The position numbers and the translations under genes are program-made. From Crossiella sp. SN42 (GTDB taxonomy: Bacteria; Actinomycetota; Actinomycetes; Mycobacteriales; Pseudonocardiaceae), in the NCBI RefSeq assembly GCF_023897065.1, contig NZ_JAMHIV010000007.1:62001-126000 (forward strand): a stretch of 64,000 nucleotides of DNA, given 5' to 3'. This document shows, piece by piece, positions 1 through 11,345 of this stretch. Positions within the stretch are counted from its first letter, which is position 1. Each line of letters starts with the position of its first letter. The notes beneath the pieces were generated by a model. The model saw only the letters and a program-made list of their open reading frames with translations. It made no database searches and had not been told where the DNA came from.

Positions 1-2822
1 GAGACCAGCGGCGCGCTGGTCCAGTTCGCCACCGGCTGGCCGTCGATGGCCTTGATCAGGGTCTCGTAGTTGTCGCCGGTGGTGAGCTTGAACTGGTAGC
101 GGCGGCCCTCGGCGGTGGTCATGGTGCCCGCCGACTGGTTGGCGATCTCGGTGGTCAGGTTCGGGTTGCGCTCCCTGGTGCGGGTGTGGAAGGCGGCGAA
201 GTCCATGGTGGTCGACTCCACCGCGTGCAGGACGCCGACCGTGCCGTGCGCGGGGTTTCCGCTGTCCACACTGTTGAGCGCCACGTACACGCCCAGGTTC
301 CCGCAGGCCGGGGTGTTGAGGTTGAGGAACTCCCAGCGGGCCTCGGTCACCCGCTGCGCGCACTCCCGCAGGAACTGCGGCACGCTCAGCCGCAGGCCAC
401 AGGCGAAGCCGTCCTGCACGCAGGTGTTGACCCGGTCCCGGTCGGCGGGGCCACCGCTGTTGTGGAAGCCGTCGAAGCGGATCAGGTCATCGGCGCGGGT
501 CTCCCGGCCCGGGGAGTTGAGGGTGGGCATCAGGGTGGTGGCCTGGGCGCGGCCGTAGAGCTTGGGGCCGCGGAGCTCGTCCAGGCCGTAGCCGCTGTTG
601 CCCCAGATCCCGCCCGCGGTGAGCTGGAAGGACGGCGAGCTGCGGTAGACCTCGATGCCCGGCATGGCGCTGTCGGCGGAGAAGCTCAGCTTCGGCCGCG
701 CGCCGTGGTGGAAGGAGTGCTGGTAGGCCGCGCCGGACTTGTCCATCGCCCGGTGGATCGCGGCACGCGGCGGCAGGTAGCCCGATACCCCGACGATGAG
801 CGCCTCACCGGTGAAGTGGTGCGGGATGCGCCCGCCGGTGTTGCCGGCCAGGCCGGTCCACAGCAGGAAGAAGCCGGTCTGCGGGTCGGAGTTGCCGGTG
901 TAGTAGCTCTGGTTGTCGGCATCGGCGCGGTCGGCGATCCGGCGGAACGGACCGGCCCGGCGCAGCTGGTTGCTACTGACCGCGAACTTGGTGGTGGCGT
1001 AGTCGAGCACGATCTGGGCCGCGGTGCGGATGGCCGGGTCCTGGGCGTGGTCGAACAGGTTGAGCAGCGCGTTGAGCGAGTACCGCTGGTAGGGGCGGGC
1101 GTTGTACTCCATGAAGTCGTGCTTGGCGAAGAGTTGCAGCAGCCGCAGCAGGTGCTCGCGCATGCCGTTGGCCACGTTGTCGTAGCGGGCCTCGCCGGTG
1201 GCCTCGCGCAGCCGTTGGTTGCTCAGGTAGCGGGAGCTCTCGATGAGCAGCCGGTGGTTCTCCGTCTCCGGCACGTTGACCAGGCCGCAGACGGTGATCT
1301 TCTCATCGTCCACCGAGTGCGGGCCGTGCTCGCTGAGCAGGTGGTGCAGCAGGTGCTTGCGGGTCAGCGGGTAGACCAGGTCCCAGTACCTGCTGGTGAT
1401 CACCACCAGGCTCTTGAGCACCGCGTCGTAGTCGGCGTCGCGGTGGCAGGTCGGGATGTCGTCAGTGGAGGAGCCGGTCAGGTACGGGCGCATCTGCCGC
1501 AGCACCCGGTTGACCAGCTCCTGGCTGGGCGCCTGGTTCTCGCACTGGCTGCCGGTGCCCTTGCGGCGCAGCCGTTCCAGATGCGCCATCAGCACGATGC
1601 CGGTGTCCTCGCCGGCCTTCTCCCCGGTCGGGCTGAGCACGCTCTGGCAGGCCTGGTAGTCCGCGACCAGCTCCCGGCGCTTGTCCAGGTGCCGGGGCGC
1701 CTCCGCGGGGGTGGTGGCGGTGACGCCGGCGAGGTCGACGCCGCCGGGGAAGCGCACCGTGGTGGCCACCCGCTGGGTCCAGCCCTGCCGGCACTGCGCG
1801 CCGCCGAGGCTGTTGTCGCAGCCCTGGACCTCCACGCCGATCTCACCGCCGACCTCGGCGTTGAAGCTGTAGAAGCCTTCCCGCCGCCGATCTTGGCGGT
1901 ACTTCACATCGGCCTGCTTGGCCTCCCGGCCCGGCTGGTACCAGCGCACGATGAAGAAGTCGTAGAAGTAGCCGTCGCTGGGTCCCCACTCGACGTAGAC
2001 CCGGCCCTTCACCGAGTAGGCAGCCACCACCAGGTTGCCGCCCTGGCCGGGTGACTCGGCGAGCTGGCCGTGCTGGAAGCTCTGCACCCGGCCCTTGGGC
2101 GCGGTCACCGCCGCGCCGGTCGGGCAGCCGAGCTTGCCGGTCGCCCCGCCCATCTCCCGCCAGCGCCGCCCGAGCGTGCCTTCCACCGCCGCGCCGGGGC
2201 AGCCGGTCGGGGTGGCGCCGGTGTCCGGCAGGGTGACGCTGACCGGGATGGACGCGCCCTGGTCGCACTTGTGCCCGGACTGGCCGGGCAGCTTGTCGCA
2301 GCCGGTGACGGTGAAGTCGTAGCGGCCGGCGCCGCGGGTCAGCGGCATGGTGAAGGTGCCCCAGGTGCGCGGGCCGCCGTAGACGTCCTCCACCCTGGAC
2401 AGGCCGTTGTGGAACCAGCCGATCAGGAAGCCGTCGTAGTTCCACGGGTCGTTGGTGGGACCCCAGTCCACGGTGACGTCGTTGTGCACCCGGTAGGCCG
2501 AGACGACCAGGTTCGGGCCCTGGTCGGGGGACCAGACGACTTCGCCGCGCTCGAAGGACTGCTTGCGGCCGCGGCGGCCGGGCACGTCCTGTTCCTGGCC
2601 GGTCGGGCAGCCCAGCGGGCCCGCGCCGGCGTTGAGGTCCTGCCAGCGCTGGCCGATCAGGCCGAACGGGGTGATCGCGCAGGTGACCGCGGGCGTCGCG
2701 GCTGGCGCGGCGGGCGGCTCGGGTGGTCTGGGCTGGGCCGTGGCGCTGGCCGTGAGCGTCCCGGCGGCCAGGGCTGAGGCGAGCAGCAGCCCCCACCAGC
2801 GCCGTGCGCGCGTTGCTGACAC
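1..2822 (-). CDS. Secreted LGFP-repeat protein (3' end outside window)
   Basis: At least 940 residues, C-terminus cut by the window edge. The GTG start at 2822 has an AGGGGAG ribosome site six bases upstream. Residues 1-30 are a signal peptide (Arg-rich start, hydrophobic core, Ala-rich cleavage region). Two LGFP-like modules follow, each with a W-x-G-G/N-A-x-G pattern and an LGCPTG core (about residues 45-75 and 165-200); such repeats are known to associate with the mycolic or peptidoglycan cell wall. After each comes a beta-rich stretch with W-Y/F and C-D motifs. From about residue 370 the protein is a long helical region that I cannot assign; a Gly-rich part with GNTGGRIPHHFTGEAL follows. 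Export and wall association are inferred from the signal peptide and repeats; enzymatic function is unknown. Confidence 0.72.
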   Translation of the reverse strand, partial: MSATRARRWWGLLLASALAAGTLTASATAQPRPPEPPAAPAATPAVTCAITPFGLIGQRWQDLNAGAGPLGCPTGQEQDVPGRRGRKQSFERGEVVWSPDQGPNLVVSAYRVHNDVTVDWGPTNDPWNYDGFLIGWFHNGLSRVEDVYGGPRTWGTFTMPLTRGAGRYDFTVTGCDKLPGQSGHKCDQGASIPVSVTLPDTGATPTGCPGAAVEGTLGRRWREMGGATGKLGCPTGAAVTAPKGRVQSFQHGQLAESPGQGGNLVVAAYSVKGRVYVEWGPSDGYFYDFFIVRWYQPGREAKQADVKYRQDRRREGFYSFNAEVGGEIGVEVQGCDNSLGGAQCRQGWTQRVATTVRFPGGVDLAGVTATTPAEAPRHLDKRRELVADYQACQSVLSPTGEKAGEDTGIVLMAHLERLRRKGTGSQCENQAPSQELVNRVLRQMRPYLTGSSTDDIPTCHRDADYDAVLKSLVVITSRYWDLVYPLTRKHLLHHLLSEHGPHSVDDEKITVCGLVNVPETENHRLLIESSRYLSNQRLREATGEARYDNVANGMREHLLRLLQLFAKHDFMEYNARPYQRYSLNALLNLFDHAQDPAIRTAAQIVLDYATTKFAVSSNQLRRAGPFRRIADRADADNQSYYTGNSDPQTGFFLLWTGLAGNTGGRIPHHFTGEALIVGVSGYLPPRAAIHRAMDKSGAAYQHSFHHGARPKLSFSADSAMPGIEVYRSSPSFQLTAGGIWGNSGYGLDELRGPKLYGRAQATTLMPTLNSPGRETRADDLIRFDGFHNSGGPADRDRVNTCVQDGFACGLRLSVPQFLRECAQRVTEARWEFLNLNTPACGNLGVYVALNSVDSGNPAHGTVGVLHAVESTTMDFAAFHTRTRERNPNLTTEIANQSAGTMTTAEGRRYQFKLTTGDNYETLIKAIDGQPVANWTSAPLV

Positions 2823-2967
2823 CGTGTTCTCCCCTGGCTCTCGTCCTGGCCGATCTGGCCGGTGCTGCCGAGTCTCGGGGCGAGCGAGGTTGTCCGGGCA
2901 GGGGTTCGCCGTATCCCAATCGCGCGGGAAACCGGGGATACCGGGAGTGAGCTGGGCGGGGAGGGGT

Positions 2968-3010
2968 TCTACGGGGCCGGTCCCGTGGGTGCCGGGACCG
3001 GCCCCGTAGA
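2968..3010 (-). terminator. 18-bp perfect hairpin after epoxide hydrolase
   Basis: Inverted repeat with arms 2968-2985 and 2993-3010 and a 7-base loop, perfect over 18 bp. It begins 11 bases after the stop codon at 3022. No U-tract follows, as is common for actinobacterial hairpin terminators. Confidence 0.8.
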
Positions 3011-3021
3011 GGCTTACTTGA

Positions 3022-4164
3022 TCACATGGGCAGCTGGTCGCGGAAGAACTTCCGCACATCCGCCACGAACAGCTCCGGCTCCTCCATGGCCGCGAAGTGC
3101 CCGCCGCGCGGCATCTCGCTCCAGTGCGTCAGCGTCGGCTGCTGCTTCTCGGCCAGCCGCCGCACCGGCTGGGTGAGGTCGTGCGGGAAGACCGCCACAC
3201 CCAGCGGGCAGCTCAGCGCGGGCTGGCGGCCCCAGGCGCGGGCGGACTCGTAGTACAGCCGCGCGGAGGAGCCGGCGGTGCCGGTGAGCCAGTACAGCAT
3301 CACGTTGGTCAGCAGGTGGTCGCGGTCCACCGCGTCCTCGGGCGCGGAGTCGGAGTCGGTCCACTCCTTGAACTTCTCCGCGATCCAGGCCAGCTGGCCC
3401 ACCGGGGAGTCGGTGAGCCCGTAGGAGAGGGTCTGCGGCCGGGTGGACTGGATCTTCATGTAGCCGGACAGCTCGTCCTGGTAGCGGCCCAGGGTGGCCA
3501 GCTTGGCCTGCTCCGCCTCGGTGAGCTCGATCTCGGGGTCGGGCAGGGTGATCAGCATGTTCAGGTGCACCGCGTGCACGTGGTCGGGGTCGGCCGCGCC
3601 CAGCGCCAGGCTGATCGCCGAGCCCCAGTCCCCGCCCTGGGCGAAGTAGCGGTCATAGCCCAGCCGCCGCATCAGCTCGGCGAAGGCATTGGCCACCCTG
3701 GCCACGTTCCAGCCGGCCTCGGTGGTCGGGCCGGAGAAGCCGTAGCCGGGGATGGAGGGCAGCACCAGGTGGAAGGCGGGGCTGCCCTCGGGGGCGCCGT
3801 GGCCGCGCGGGTCGGTCAGCGGGCCGATCACGTCCAGGAACTCCGCGATCGAGCCGGGCCAGCCGTGGGTCATGATCAGCGGCACCGCATCCGGCTCCAG
3901 GGAGCGGATGTGCAGGAAGTGCAGCCGGTGGCCGTCGATCTCGGTGGTGAACTGCGGATAGCCGTTGAGGCGCTGCTCGTGGGCGCGCCAGTCGTAGCCG
4001 TGCCGCCAGTGAGCGGCCAGCTCGCGCAGGTAGCCGAGCGGGACCCCGTGGTCCCAGCCCGCACCGGGCAGCTCCTCCGGCCAGCGGGTCAGGTCCAGCC
4101 GCGCGTGCAGGTCGTCCAGCTGGGACTGGGGGATGTCGATGCGGAAGGGGGCGATCTCGGTCAT
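3022..4164 (-). CDS. Epoxide hydrolase family protein
   Basis: 380 residues, full length for the EHN-type (juvenile-hormone/microsomal-like) epoxide hydrolases, alpha/beta-fold enzymes that open epoxides to diols. Residues 1-90 match the family's N-terminal EHN lid. HGWPGS at 100-105 is the oxyanion-hole motif, GGDWGS places the nucleophile at Asp179, and GGHF near the C-terminus gives the catalytic His356. No signal peptide, so cytosolic. The ATG at 4164 has a TACGGT hexamer exactly six bases upstream and no ribosome site, suggesting a leaderless mRNA. The gene is insulated by hairpins on both sides. Substrate unknown. Confidence 0.9.
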   Translation of the reverse strand: MTEIAPFRIDIPQSQLDDLHARLDLTRWPEELPGAGWDHGVPLGYLRELAAHWRHGYDWRAHEQRLNGYPQFTTEIDGHRLHFLHIRSLEPDAVPLIMTHGWPGSIAEFLDVIGPLTDPRGHGAPEGSPAFHLVLPSIPGYGFSGPTTEAGWNVARVANAFAELMRRLGYDRYFAQGGDWGSAISLALGAADPDHVHAVHLNMLITLPDPEIELTEAEQAKLATLGRYQDELSGYMKIQSTRPQTLSYGLTDSPVGQLAWIAEKFKEWTDSDSAPEDAVDRDHLLTNVMLYWLTGTAGSSARLYYESARAWGRQPALSCPLGVAVFPHDLTQPVRRLAEKQQPTLTHWSEMPRGGHFAAMEEPELFVADVRKFFRDQLPM

Positions 4165-4170
4165 GACACC

Positions 4171-4176
4171 ACCGTA
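4171..4176 (-). promoter_or_regulatory. -10 hexamer TACGGT, leaderless epoxide hydrolase
   Basis: TACGGT (minus strand) with a six-base spacer to ATG 4164, so transcription would start at the start codon. Confidence 0.5.
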
Positions 4177-4181
4177 GGCAG

Positions 4182-4208
4182 CGAAGAGGACAACTTCGGT
4201 CCTCTTCG
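4182..4208 (-). terminator. 10-bp hairpin after HhH-GPD gene
   Basis: Arms 4182-4191 and 4199-4208, perfect 10 bp with a 7-base loop, starting eight bases after the stop codon at 4217. It separates the glycosylase from the epoxide hydrolase promoter. Confidence 0.7.
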
Positions 4209-4216
4209 GTCAGCGG

Positions 4217-4789
4217 TTAAGCCTTGGCCGCCGCTTTGGCCGCCTTCTTGAACTCGCGGACCTCGGTCAGGGTGGCGGTGTCCACCACGTCGGCCACGCT
4301 GCGCCGGGCGCCGTCCTCGCCGTAGGCGCCCGCGGCCGCGCGCCAGCCCTTCGGGGTGATGCCGCGCTGCTTGCCCAGCAGGGCCAGGAAGATCCGGGCC
4401 TTCTGGTCGCCGAAGCCGGGCAGCGCCTTGAGCCGCTTGAGGACCTCCTTGCCGTCCGGCTCGCCCTCGGTCCACAGCCGCTCGACCTGGCCGTCGTAGT
4501 GCTCGACCAGGAACCGCGCGAGTTCCTGGAGCCGCTTGCCCATCGAGCCGGGGAAGCGGTGCACCGCGGGCGGGGTGGCCATCACCGAGGTGAACTCCTC
4601 GGGGTCCAGCTCGGCGATGCGCCGCACGTCCAGCTCGCCCAGCCGGTCGGCGAGCACCCTGGGGCCCTTGAACGCCTTCTCCATCGGGATCTGCTGGTCC
4701 AGCAGCATGCCGAACAGCAGCGCCAGGTGGCTCTCGGTCAGCAGGGCGTCCGCGGCCGGGTCCTGGGCCAGGCACAGCGTGCGAGTCAT
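4217..4789 (-). CDS. HhH-GPD-type base-excision DNA repair protein
   Basis: 190 residues from ATG 4789. The frame stays open further upstream, but homology-like sequence begins at MTRTLCLAQDP. A helix-hairpin-helix core, LPGFGDQKARIFLALLGKQ, at about residues 127-145 resembles the actinobacterial short HhH-GPD family (TIGR03252-like), predicted DNA glycosylases removing damaged bases. No iron-sulfur Cys cluster is present at the C-terminus, unlike Nth/MutY. The basic Lys/Ala-rich tail may help DNA binding. Divergently transcribed from the VOC gene, with about 30 bp between the starts. Confidence 0.85.
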   Translation of the reverse strand: MTRTLCLAQDPAADALLTESHLALLFGMLLDQQIPMEKAFKGPRVLADRLGELDVRRIAELDPEEFTSVMATPPAVHRFPGSMGKRLQELARFLVEHYDGQVERLWTEGEPDGKEVLKRLKALPGFGDQKARIFLALLGKQRGITPKGWRAAAGAYGEDGARRSVADVVDTATLTEVREFKKAAKAAAKA

Positions 4790-4806
4790 GGCGACAAGGA
4801 TGGCAG

Positions 4807-4812
4807 TAGCCT
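4807..4812 (+). promoter_or_regulatory. -10 hexamer TAGCCT, leaderless VOC gene
   Basis: TAGCCT with a seven-base spacer to GTG 4820; no ribosome-binding site is visible. Confidence 0.45.
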
Positions 4813-4819
4813 CTCGCGG

Positions 4820-5200
4820 GTGCGTCCCTTGGGTGTGTTCCAGTGCGTCGTCCTGGACTGTCCGGCCCCGCGCCGACTGGCCGCCTTCTACCAGGAACTG
4901 CTCGGTGGCGAGGTCAACCGGCCGGACCGGCGGTGGGCGGTCAACGCCGACTGGTCCACCCTGCACCTGCCCGACGGCCAGGTGCTCTGCTTCCAGCGCC
5001 AGCCGCGGCACCAGCCCCCGGTGTGGGGCGATCCGGCGCGGCCGCAGCAGGCGCACCTGGACATCGACGTGGCCGACCTGGCCACCGCGCACGAGCGGGT
5101 CCTGGAGCTGGGGGCCACCCTGCTGGACGGCATGCTCGGGCGGGGCTGGCAGGTCTACGCCGATCCGGCCGGGCACCCGTTCTGCCTGCTCGGTCACTGA
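4820..5200 (+). CDS. VOC (glyoxalase/bleomycin-resistance) family protein
   Basis: 126 residues. Opens with FQCVVLDCPAP, continues with FYQELLGG and ends with VYADPAGHPFCLLGH, the strand and metal-ligand pattern of VOC-fold proteins of the glyoxalase-like type. Members bind a divalent metal or sequester small molecules. GTG 4820 is chosen because the family homology starts there and a -10 hexamer lies seven bases upstream. No linked substrate gene, so the ligand is unknown. Confidence 0.82.
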   Translation: MRPLGVFQCVVLDCPAPRRLAAFYQELLGGEVNRPDRRWAVNADWSTLHLPDGQVLCFQRQPRHQPPVWGDPARPQQAHLDIDVADLATAHERVLELGATLLDGMLGRGWQVYADPAGHPFCLLGH

Positions 5201-5264
5201 CCGCCGGGCCGCTGAGCTGGGCTGATGCCCTTCCGCCACGGGTGTGGCACCACAACTGGGGTGG

Positions 5265-5891
5265 TCAGCGGTCCAGGCCGCGCACGATGACGTCCAGCCC
5301 GGCCTGGTAGCGGCGGTCGAAGTCGCTGAACAGCTCCTCGCCCGCGGCCACCGCCAGCGGGGTCGCCCCGGCGTCCATCCGGGCCGCGCGGGTGGCGACG
5401 TCATAGCTCGGGTCGCGCTCGCCGGGGCGGGGCTGCACCGCCTGCTCCTCGATGACGAACCCGACGGTGAAGTGGTAGACCGTGGTCAGCGCGGTGATCG
5501 CGGCGGAGAGGCTGAAGCCGGCGGCGGTGAAGATCGCCAGCGTGCGCTCCATCGAGGCGTAGGCGCTGGTGTCGGTCAGGTGGGTGCCCGCGACCATGCG
5601 CGCGCCGTCGCGGTGGGCCAGCAACGCGCGGCGCAGGCCGTGGCCGTTGCGCCGGGCCACCCCGCGCCAGTCCAGCCCGGCCCACTCGGCCTCCGGGACC
5701 TCGGTGGCCGAGCGCAGCACCCGGGTGGCCATCTCGTCGACGAGCTCCTGCTTGTTCTTGAAGTGCCAGTACAGCGCCGGAGCCTGCACGTCGAGGCTGG
5801 CGGCGATCCGGCGCAGGGTCAGCGCGTCCAGGCCGACCTCGTCGAGCACCGCCAGTGCGGTGCGGACCACCGTGTCGCGATCCAGAGCCAT
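5265..5891 (-). CDS. TetR-family repressor of the adjacent monooxygenase
   Basis: 208 residues from ATG 5891; an upstream ATG at 5915 is in frame but abuts an operator-like palindrome, so the internal start is preferred. The N-terminal helix-turn-helix (residues about 20-50, TLRRIAASLDVQAPALYWHF) is typical TetR. The C-terminal domain resembles the TetR/Mta subgroup that binds lipophilic drugs. It is divergent from a FAD monooxygenase, and the 67-bp gap holds three palindromic sites, so autoregulation and repression of the monooxygenase are likely. The ligand is probably a substrate of that enzyme (inference). Confidence 0.9.
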   Translation of the reverse strand: MALDRDTVVRTALAVLDEVGLDALTLRRIAASLDVQAPALYWHFKNKQELVDEMATRVLRSATEVPEAEWAGLDWRGVARRNGHGLRRALLAHRDGARMVAGTHLTDTSAYASMERTLAIFTAAGFSLSAAITALTTVYHFTVGFVIEEQAVQPRPGERDPSYDVATRAARMDAGATPLAVAAGEELFSDFDRRYQAGLDVIVRGLDR

Positions 5892-5901
5892 GGTTGACAG
5901 C

Positions 5902-5914
5902 TTAACGCCGTTCA
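5902..5914. promoter_or_regulatory. TetR operator-like palindrome 1
   Basis: TTAACGCCGTTCA, matching TNAACGNCGTTNA, centred at 5908. Nearest to the TetR start. Confidence 0.6.
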
Positions 5915-5921
5915 AGCAACC

Positions 5922-5934
5922 TTAACGACGTTAA
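5922..5934. promoter_or_regulatory. TetR operator-like palindrome 2 (perfect)
   Basis: TTAACGACGTTAA, a perfect 13-bp palindrome around a central A at 5928. Probably the strongest site in the divergent promoter region. Confidence 0.7.
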
Positions 5935-5936
5935 AT

Positions 5937-5949
5937 TGAACGACGTTAA
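5937..5949. promoter_or_regulatory. TetR operator-like palindrome 3
   Basis: TGAACGACGTTAA centred at 5943, overlapping the monooxygenase ribosome-binding site at 5948-5953. Confidence 0.65.
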
Positions 5950-5958
5950 GGAGTGCTC

Positions 5959-7362
5959 GTGCTGCCCGTCCTCATCGCAGGCGCCGGACCCACCGGCCTC
6001 ACCCTGGCCATCGACCTGGCCCGCCGGAACATCCCGTTCCGCCTGGTCGAGGCCGCCACCGAACCCTTCAACGGCTCCCGCGGCAAGGGCATCCAGCCCC
6101 GCACCCAGGAGGTCTTCGAGGACCTCGGCGTGCTGGAGCGCCTCCTCGCCCACGGCGGCCCGTATCCGCGGATGCGCGCCTACCGCGGCTACCAGGTGCT
6201 CGGCGACCACCAGCTGTTCGTACCCCGCGAAGCCACCGACGCGGTGCCTTACCCGAACGGCCTGATGAGCCCGCAGTGGCGCACCGAGGCGCTGCTGCGC
6301 GAGCGCCTGGCCGAACTGGGCGGCGCGGTGGAGTTCGGCACGCCGCTGACCGGGTTCACCCAGGACGAGAACGGGGTGAGCGCGACCGTGGGCGGGCAGA
6401 GCGTGCGCGCCTGCTACCTGGTGGGCGCGGACGGCGGCCGCAGCTTCGTGCGCAAGACCCTGGGCGTGGACTTCCTCGGCGAGACCATCGAGACCCAGCA
6501 GATGCTCGTCGGCGACCTCCGGCTCACCGGCCTGGACCGCGAGTTCTGGCACATCTGGCGTGGCGAGTCCGGGCCGCTCGCGTTGTGCCCGCTGGCCGGG
6601 ACCGACACCTTCCAGCTCATCGCCCCGCCCCCGGACGGCGTCGAGTTGCCCACGCTGGCCGGGCTTCAGGAGCTGGTCACCGCCGCGACCGGGCGGGCGG
6701 AGCTGCGGCTGACCGAGCTGCGCTGGCTCTCCCGGTACCGGGCCAACGTGCGGATGGTGGACCGCTACCGGGTCGGCCGGGTGTTCCTGGCCGGGGACGC
6801 CGCGCACGTGCACTCCCCCGCCGGCGGCCAGGGACTCAACACCGGCGTGCAGGACGCCTACAACCTCGGCTGGAAACTGGCTGCGGTGCTCTCCGGAGAG
6901 CCGGCCGAGCTGCTGGAGACCTACCAGGCCGAGCGGCTGCCGGTGGCCGCGGACGTGCTGGGCCTGAGCTCACGGCTGGTCGAACGGGACGCCACCGAGG
7001 GCATCCGGCGCGGCAAGGAGACCGACCAGCTCGACATCAGCTACCGCGGCGGGCCACTGGCGCGGCCGGGTTGGCAGAGCGCGACCGGGCTTGCCGCCGG
7101 GGACCGCGCGCCCGATGCCCGGCTGGCTGACGGGCGGCGGTTGTTCGAGCTGTTCCGCGGGCCGCACTGGACCCGGCTGGAGTTCGGGACGAGCGCGACC
7201 ACTCCTGAGCTGACCAGCCAGAACGTGCGCACCGTCGTGGTCACCGAGGAGTCGGTGCGGGCGAGCTACGGCGTGCCGGAGGGCGCGGTGGTGCTGGTGC
7301 GGCCGGACGGCTACCTCGGTGCGATCGAGGTCCCCGCGCGCGCAGTTCACACTGTGGGCTGA
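5959..7362 (+). CDS. FAD-dependent aromatic monooxygenase
   Basis: 467 residues from GTG 5959, chosen because AAGGAG lies five bases upstream; a GTG six bases earlier is inside the ribosome site. Class A flavoprotein hydroxylase of the PheA/TfdB-FAD type: GAGPTG dinucleotide fold at residues 8-13, a DG motif (GADGGRSFVRK) near 157, and GDAAHVHSPAGGQGLN near 279-294 contacting the FAD ribityl chain. A thioredoxin-like C-terminal domain completes the family architecture. Such enzymes hydroxylate phenolic or polyketide aromatics, and some inactivate drugs such as rifamycins or tetracyclines. Control by the divergent TetR protein suggests induction by the substrate. Confidence 0.9.
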   Translation: MLPVLIAGAGPTGLTLAIDLARRNIPFRLVEAATEPFNGSRGKGIQPRTQEVFEDLGVLERLLAHGGPYPRMRAYRGYQVLGDHQLFVPREATDAVPYPNGLMSPQWRTEALLRERLAELGGAVEFGTPLTGFTQDENGVSATVGGQSVRACYLVGADGGRSFVRKTLGVDFLGETIETQQMLVGDLRLTGLDREFWHIWRGESGPLALCPLAGTDTFQLIAPPPDGVELPTLAGLQELVTAATGRAELRLTELRWLSRYRANVRMVDRYRVGRVFLAGDAAHVHSPAGGQGLNTGVQDAYNLGWKLAAVLSGEPAELLETYQAERLPVAADVLGLSSRLVERDATEGIRRGKETDQLDISYRGGPLARPGWQSATGLAAGDRAPDARLADGRRLFELFRGPHWTRLEFGTSATTPELTSQNVRTVVVTEESVRASYGVPEGAVVLVRPDGYLGAIEVPARAVHTVG

Positions 7363-7736
7363 TAGGTGCCGAAGCACCACACGTTGCCCTCGAGGTCGGT
7401 GGCCGCGTACTCCCTGGACCCGTACGGCTGGTCGGTCAGCGGCATGATCACCTGCGCCCCGGCGGCCACCGCCCGGTCGTGGTGGGCGTCCGGGTCGGCC
7501 ACCACCAGGTAGAGCACGCTGCGGCCGGTGTCGAACGGGCTGGGCTCAGCGCTGCGCTGGCTGAGCATGATCAGCCCGTTGCCCCAGGTCAGCTCGGCGT
7601 GCTCGATCATGCCCGCCGGGGACCGGGAGACCGACTTCTCGGCGAGGCCGAACACCGTGGTCAGCTGGGTGACCGCGGCGTCGGCGTCGGTGTAGCGCAG
7701 GGTCGGGTAGATGCTGGGCGGACTCGGATTGGTCAT
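7347..7736 (-). CDS. VOC family protein
   Basis: 129 residues with the VOC pattern: IYPTLRYTDADAAV at the start, LYLVVADPDAHHDRAVAAGA in the middle, DLEGNVWCFGTY at the end. This resembles the glyoxalase-like group often annotated as bleomycin-resistance-like. The last five codons overlap the 3' end of the convergent monooxygenase. The ATG at 7736 has TACGGT six bases upstream and no ribosome site. No substrate evidence. Confidence 0.85.
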   Translation of the reverse strand: MTNPSPPSIYPTLRYTDADAAVTQLTTVFGLAEKSVSRSPAGMIEHAELTWGNGLIMLSQRSAEPSPFDTGRSVLYLVVADPDAHHDRAVAAGAQVIMPLTDQPYGSREYAATDLEGNVWCFGTYQPTV

Positions 7737-7742
7737 CCCCCG

Positions 7743-7748
7743 ACCGTA
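7743..7748 (-). promoter_or_regulatory. -10 hexamer TACGGT, leaderless VOC gene
   Basis: TACGGT on the minus strand with a six-base spacer to ATG 7736; same architecture as the site at 4171-4176. Confidence 0.5.
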
Positions 7749-7749
7749 G

Positions 7750-10881
<3,132 letters not shown>

Positions 10882-10887
10882 GCGGCG

Positions 10888-10893
10888 ATCTTG
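10888..10893 (-). promoter_or_regulatory. -10 hexamer CAAGAT, leaderless PHP-UvrD gene
   Basis: CAAGAT with a six-base spacer to GTG 10881; matches only the A2/T6 positions of the consensus. Confidence 0.3.
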
Positions 10894-10918
10894 CCAGGGC
10901 GCACCGACACCCTCGTCT

Positions 10919-11269
10919 TCAGACTTCCCTGCGGCGCAAGGTGATCACCGGAATCGTCCGCGCCCCGGCCCTGACCTGGTACTCCGCCAGCGCCGGGGTG
11001 CGGCGCACCGCGGTGGACCAGATCCGGTACCGCTCCCGGCCGGTGGTGACCGCGGCGACGGCGGGGAAGGTCTCGCCGTCGAGCTCCACGGTGACCTCGG
11101 GGTGGGTGAGCACCTCGTGGAACCAGCGCGGGTGCTGCGGCGCCCCGCCCACCGCGGCGAAGACGACCAGGCGGTCACCATCGGTGTGGTAGGTCAGCTT
11201 GGGCCGTTCCCGGCCCGCGGCCAGCGTCAGCGTGTGCTCAACGGTGTCCGCGCTGCTCAGGTAGGTCAT
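10919..11269 (-). CDS. Deazaflavin (F420)-type nitroreductase family protein
   Basis: 116 residues from ATG 11269. Contains the DUF385 signature GGAPQHPRWFHEVLTHPEVT followed by a V-E-L-D-G-E-T-F strand, typical of split-barrel proteins that bind coenzyme F420 or quinones. Known members such as Ddn reduce nitro compounds with F420H2. It is shorter than usual at the N-terminus, lacking the hydrophobic helix of Ddn. The frame remains open upstream, but the -10 hexamer TACGCT seven bases before ATG 11269 supports this start. Confidence 0.82.
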   Translation of the reverse strand: MTYLSSADTVEHTLTLAAGRERPKLTYHTDGDRLVVFAAVGGAPQHPRWFHEVLTHPEVTVELDGETFPAVAAVTTGRERYRIWSTAVRRTPALAEYQVRAGARTIPVITLRRREV

Positions 11270-11276
11270 GGCCGGG

Positions 11277-11282
11277 AGCGTA
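11277..11282 (-). promoter_or_regulatory. -10 hexamer TACGCT, leaderless DUF385 gene
   Basis: TACGCT on the minus strand, seven bases before ATG 11269. Confidence 0.45.
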
Positions 11283-11345
11283 GGGGGCCGCTCTGACGTT
11301 GCGCTTAGCGCGAACACAACGCTGGGGCGCGGCCCCGCTAAACGC

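Noticed and set aside
5959-7362. Confident naming as rifampicin monooxygenase
   Set aside because: The motifs are shared by all PheA/TfdB-type hydroxylases; nothing visible decides the substrate.
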